Source of the DNA: Desulfotomaculum sp.
Lineage (GTDB): Bacteria; Bacillota; Desulfotomaculia; Desulfotomaculales; Ammonificaceae
Assembly (NCBI GenBank): GCA_012961725.1
Contig: DTYU01000153.1
Coordinates: 1-7,422, forward strand
Length of the DNA stretch: 7,422 bases
Direction: 5' to 3'
The position numbers and the translations under genes were made by a program. The notes beneath the pieces were generated by a model that was not told the origin of the DNA, ran no database searches, and saw only the letters and a program-made list of their open reading frames with translations. Positions 6,459 through 7,422 of the stretch are shown piece by piece; within the stretch, counting starts at the first letter, position 1, and each line of letters opens with the position of its first letter.

Positions 6459-6577
6459 GAGTCACCTTGGATCTTATACCAATAAACGACCTTTGGCGAT
6501 CCCACTGCCCGGTCTCAATCACCGGATCAGCCGACTCGCAAACGTATGAATTGCCGCCTATGGAACCTTACTCGCGA

Positions 6578-7249
6578 CTACTGCCACTCGAAGCTCTGGA
6601 TGACGAAAATTCCGCGCTCTTTCGCCTTCTCACAAAGGGCTCTCGGCGCATAGTGCGTGATGAGCAGGGAGATGATCTCCCTGCTTGGATAGCTCTCCTG
6701 AACAACCGCCGCTTTCCTTGCCAACTGCTTCAGCTTGCGGACACTCGTCGCCTTTAGCTCCGTCTCGCCCACGATAATCACTTCCCGGCCGTCCTTCTTC
6801 CCCTCAGCAAAGACGTTAATCTCCTCGCCAGCGATCTCCGTCCGCATGAACCGCTCGGTGATGGTGATGCCCTGCTGCTTCAGGAAAGCAGGCAGTACCC
6901 GGTAGGCCTCGTTCTCCAAGGCGTAGGCCATGCTCCTCGCAAGACCGCCCACTTCTGTCTTGGTATCCCGCAACTCGCCCGCCAATTTACGGATCTCTAT
7001 TTCGGTACGTTTCTGGGCTTCCGCCAATTCCCTCTGCGCTGCGGCAAGCTCTTCCACCCGCTGCTCCGTCCGCTTCTGCGCCTCAGCCAGGTCGCTCACG
7101 GTAACTCCGAGCGAGCGCACGATCTCCTTCAGTTCGCTGAAGTCCTTCATCTTGACCAGTTCGCGCTGGCTTGCCTCCGCTGCCTCTGCCACCACTTTGG
7201 CGATCGCCGCCGCCTGGGGTTCGTCAAAGACACGGCCCAAGTCACTCAT
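6578..7249 (-). CDS. Coiled-coil protein with PD-(D/E)XK nuclease-like C-terminal domain (DUF3782-like)
   Basis: This is a soluble 223-residue protein of unknown function. After an N-terminal helix region (1-52), a coiled coil is built from near-repeats: LAEAQKRTEQRVEE (54-67), the half unit LAAAQRE (68-74) and LAEAQKRTEIEIRK (75-88). The C-terminal part (about 105-223) has the alpha/beta pattern of small restriction-endonuclease-like domains: EEINVFAEG (142-150), VIIVGETELKAT (157-168), then LLITHY and a final GIFVIQSFEWQ. Such coiled-coil/nuclease-like proteins are common and multi-copy in thermophiles and cyanobacteria. The usual acidic residue of EIDxF is asparagine here (N145), and the E-x-K position reads E-T-E, so catalysis is doubtful. 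The ATG at 7249 is the first possible start after an upstream in-frame stop; its ribosome site is weak (AAGG close to the ATG). There is no evident link to the polyamine genes downstream. Confidence 0.75.
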   Translation of the reverse strand: MSDLGRVFDEPQAAAIAKVVAEAAEASQRELVKMKDFSELKEIVRSLGVTVSDLAEAQKRTEQRVEELAAAQRELAEAQKRTEIEIRKLAGELRDTKTEVGGLARSMAYALENEAYRVLPAFLKQQGITITERFMRTEIAGEEINVFAEGKKDGREVIIVGETELKATSVRKLKQLARKAAVVQESYPSREIISLLITHYAPRALCEKAKERGIFVIQSFEWQ

Positions 7250-7302
7250 CGCCTTTTCAAAATCTGATGGCTTCTCACAAGCAACAGCATATGGTAAAAA
7301 AG

Positions 7303-7422
7303 CTACAGAATTTGAAGATGATGACTACAAGAACAAATCTGCAAATCTAAATATAGCTTGCCTGTCAATGGATTCAGGTCAGTCATAATTTCACCAATCG
7401 TCTCATAGCCATGCATATTAGA
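7303..7422 (-). CDS. Possible C-terminal fragment of a gene cut by the window edge
   Basis: A minus-strand frame open from the right edge runs 39 codons to a TAG. It includes HGYETIGEIMTDLNPLTGKL and ends in a Cys/His-containing stretch (ICSCSHHLQIL). The local sequence is clearly more AT-rich than the genes to the left. I do not recognise a family, and with this length the frame could be chance or a decayed gene. Confidence 0.3.
   Translation of the reverse strand, partial: SNMHGYETIGEIMTDLNPLTGKLYLDLQICSCSHHLQIL

Larger units (their letters stand above)
6234..6577. other. 344-bp intergenic region between the coiled-coil gene and pdaD
   Basis: Near pdaD it holds the candidate promoter at 6272-6300. 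Bases 6360-6378 form a 6-bp CCCTTT/AAAGGG stem. On the minus strand AGGG/CCCT (6375-6390) is followed by TTTTCTTTT, at best a weak terminator. A direct repeat is present: TCGACAT and TGAGTC are adjacent at 6452-6463 and occur again at 6390-6407 with six bases between them. An open minus frame of 44 codons without an ATG (6433-6567) and a 25-codon ORF (6381-6458) are the only frames of note. No family is recognised. Confidence 0.5.

Noticed and set aside
6467..6757. 96-codon plus-strand frame
   Set aside because: It overlaps the 3' end of the coiled-coil gene, which has clear domain character, and the frame shows no recognisable motif.

Overview
The window is a run of minus-strand genes, most likely from a thermophilic or anaerobic Clostridia-type Firmicute (Peptococcaceae or Moorella-like; this is inferred from gene content, not proven). 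Three things point there. First, a pdaD-speE-speB polyamine cluster uses pyruvoyl-dependent arginine decarboxylase. Second, an AprA/AprB-like oxidoreductase is present. Third, there are many GTG starts and purine-rich Shine-Dalgarno sites. All seven well-supported genes are transcribed right to left, so the transcriptional order is the reverse of the coordinates.

From the right edge inward, 7250-7422 is AT-richer and holds only a possible C-terminal fragment of a gene leaving the window. Next comes a coiled-coil protein with a restriction-nuclease-like C-terminal domain (6578-7249). A 344-bp interval follows, with a possible 25-codon small ORF, a weak stem plus T-tract and a sigma-A-like promoter. 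The tight pdaD-speE-speB operon (4056-6233) comes after it. Its products convert arginine to agmatine, add an aminopropyl group and remove urea. The order fits either the putrescine route or the N1-aminopropylagmatine route to spermidine. speD, which would supply decarboxylated S-adenosylmethionine, is not in the window.

After a 139-bp gap come mogA (molybdopterin adenylyltransferase) and lgt (prolipoprotein diacylglyceryl transferase), whose ends overlap. Between lgt and the last operon lies an imperfect long inverted repeat of about 307 bp (2291-2597). It has a near-perfect hairpin at its centre and nested arms, so it could be a MITE-like element or a structured leader.

The last operon (118-2276) encodes a flavoprotein related to the alpha subunit of dissimilatory APS reductase, followed by a two-[4Fe-4S] protein related to its beta subunit. 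The gene order is aprA then aprB, opposite to the usual aprBA, and the beta subunit lacks the usual C-terminal tail. Several AprA active-site residues appear conserved. Whether this is a true APS reductase or a divergent relative is the most interesting open question here, followed by the nature of the inverted repeat in front of it.
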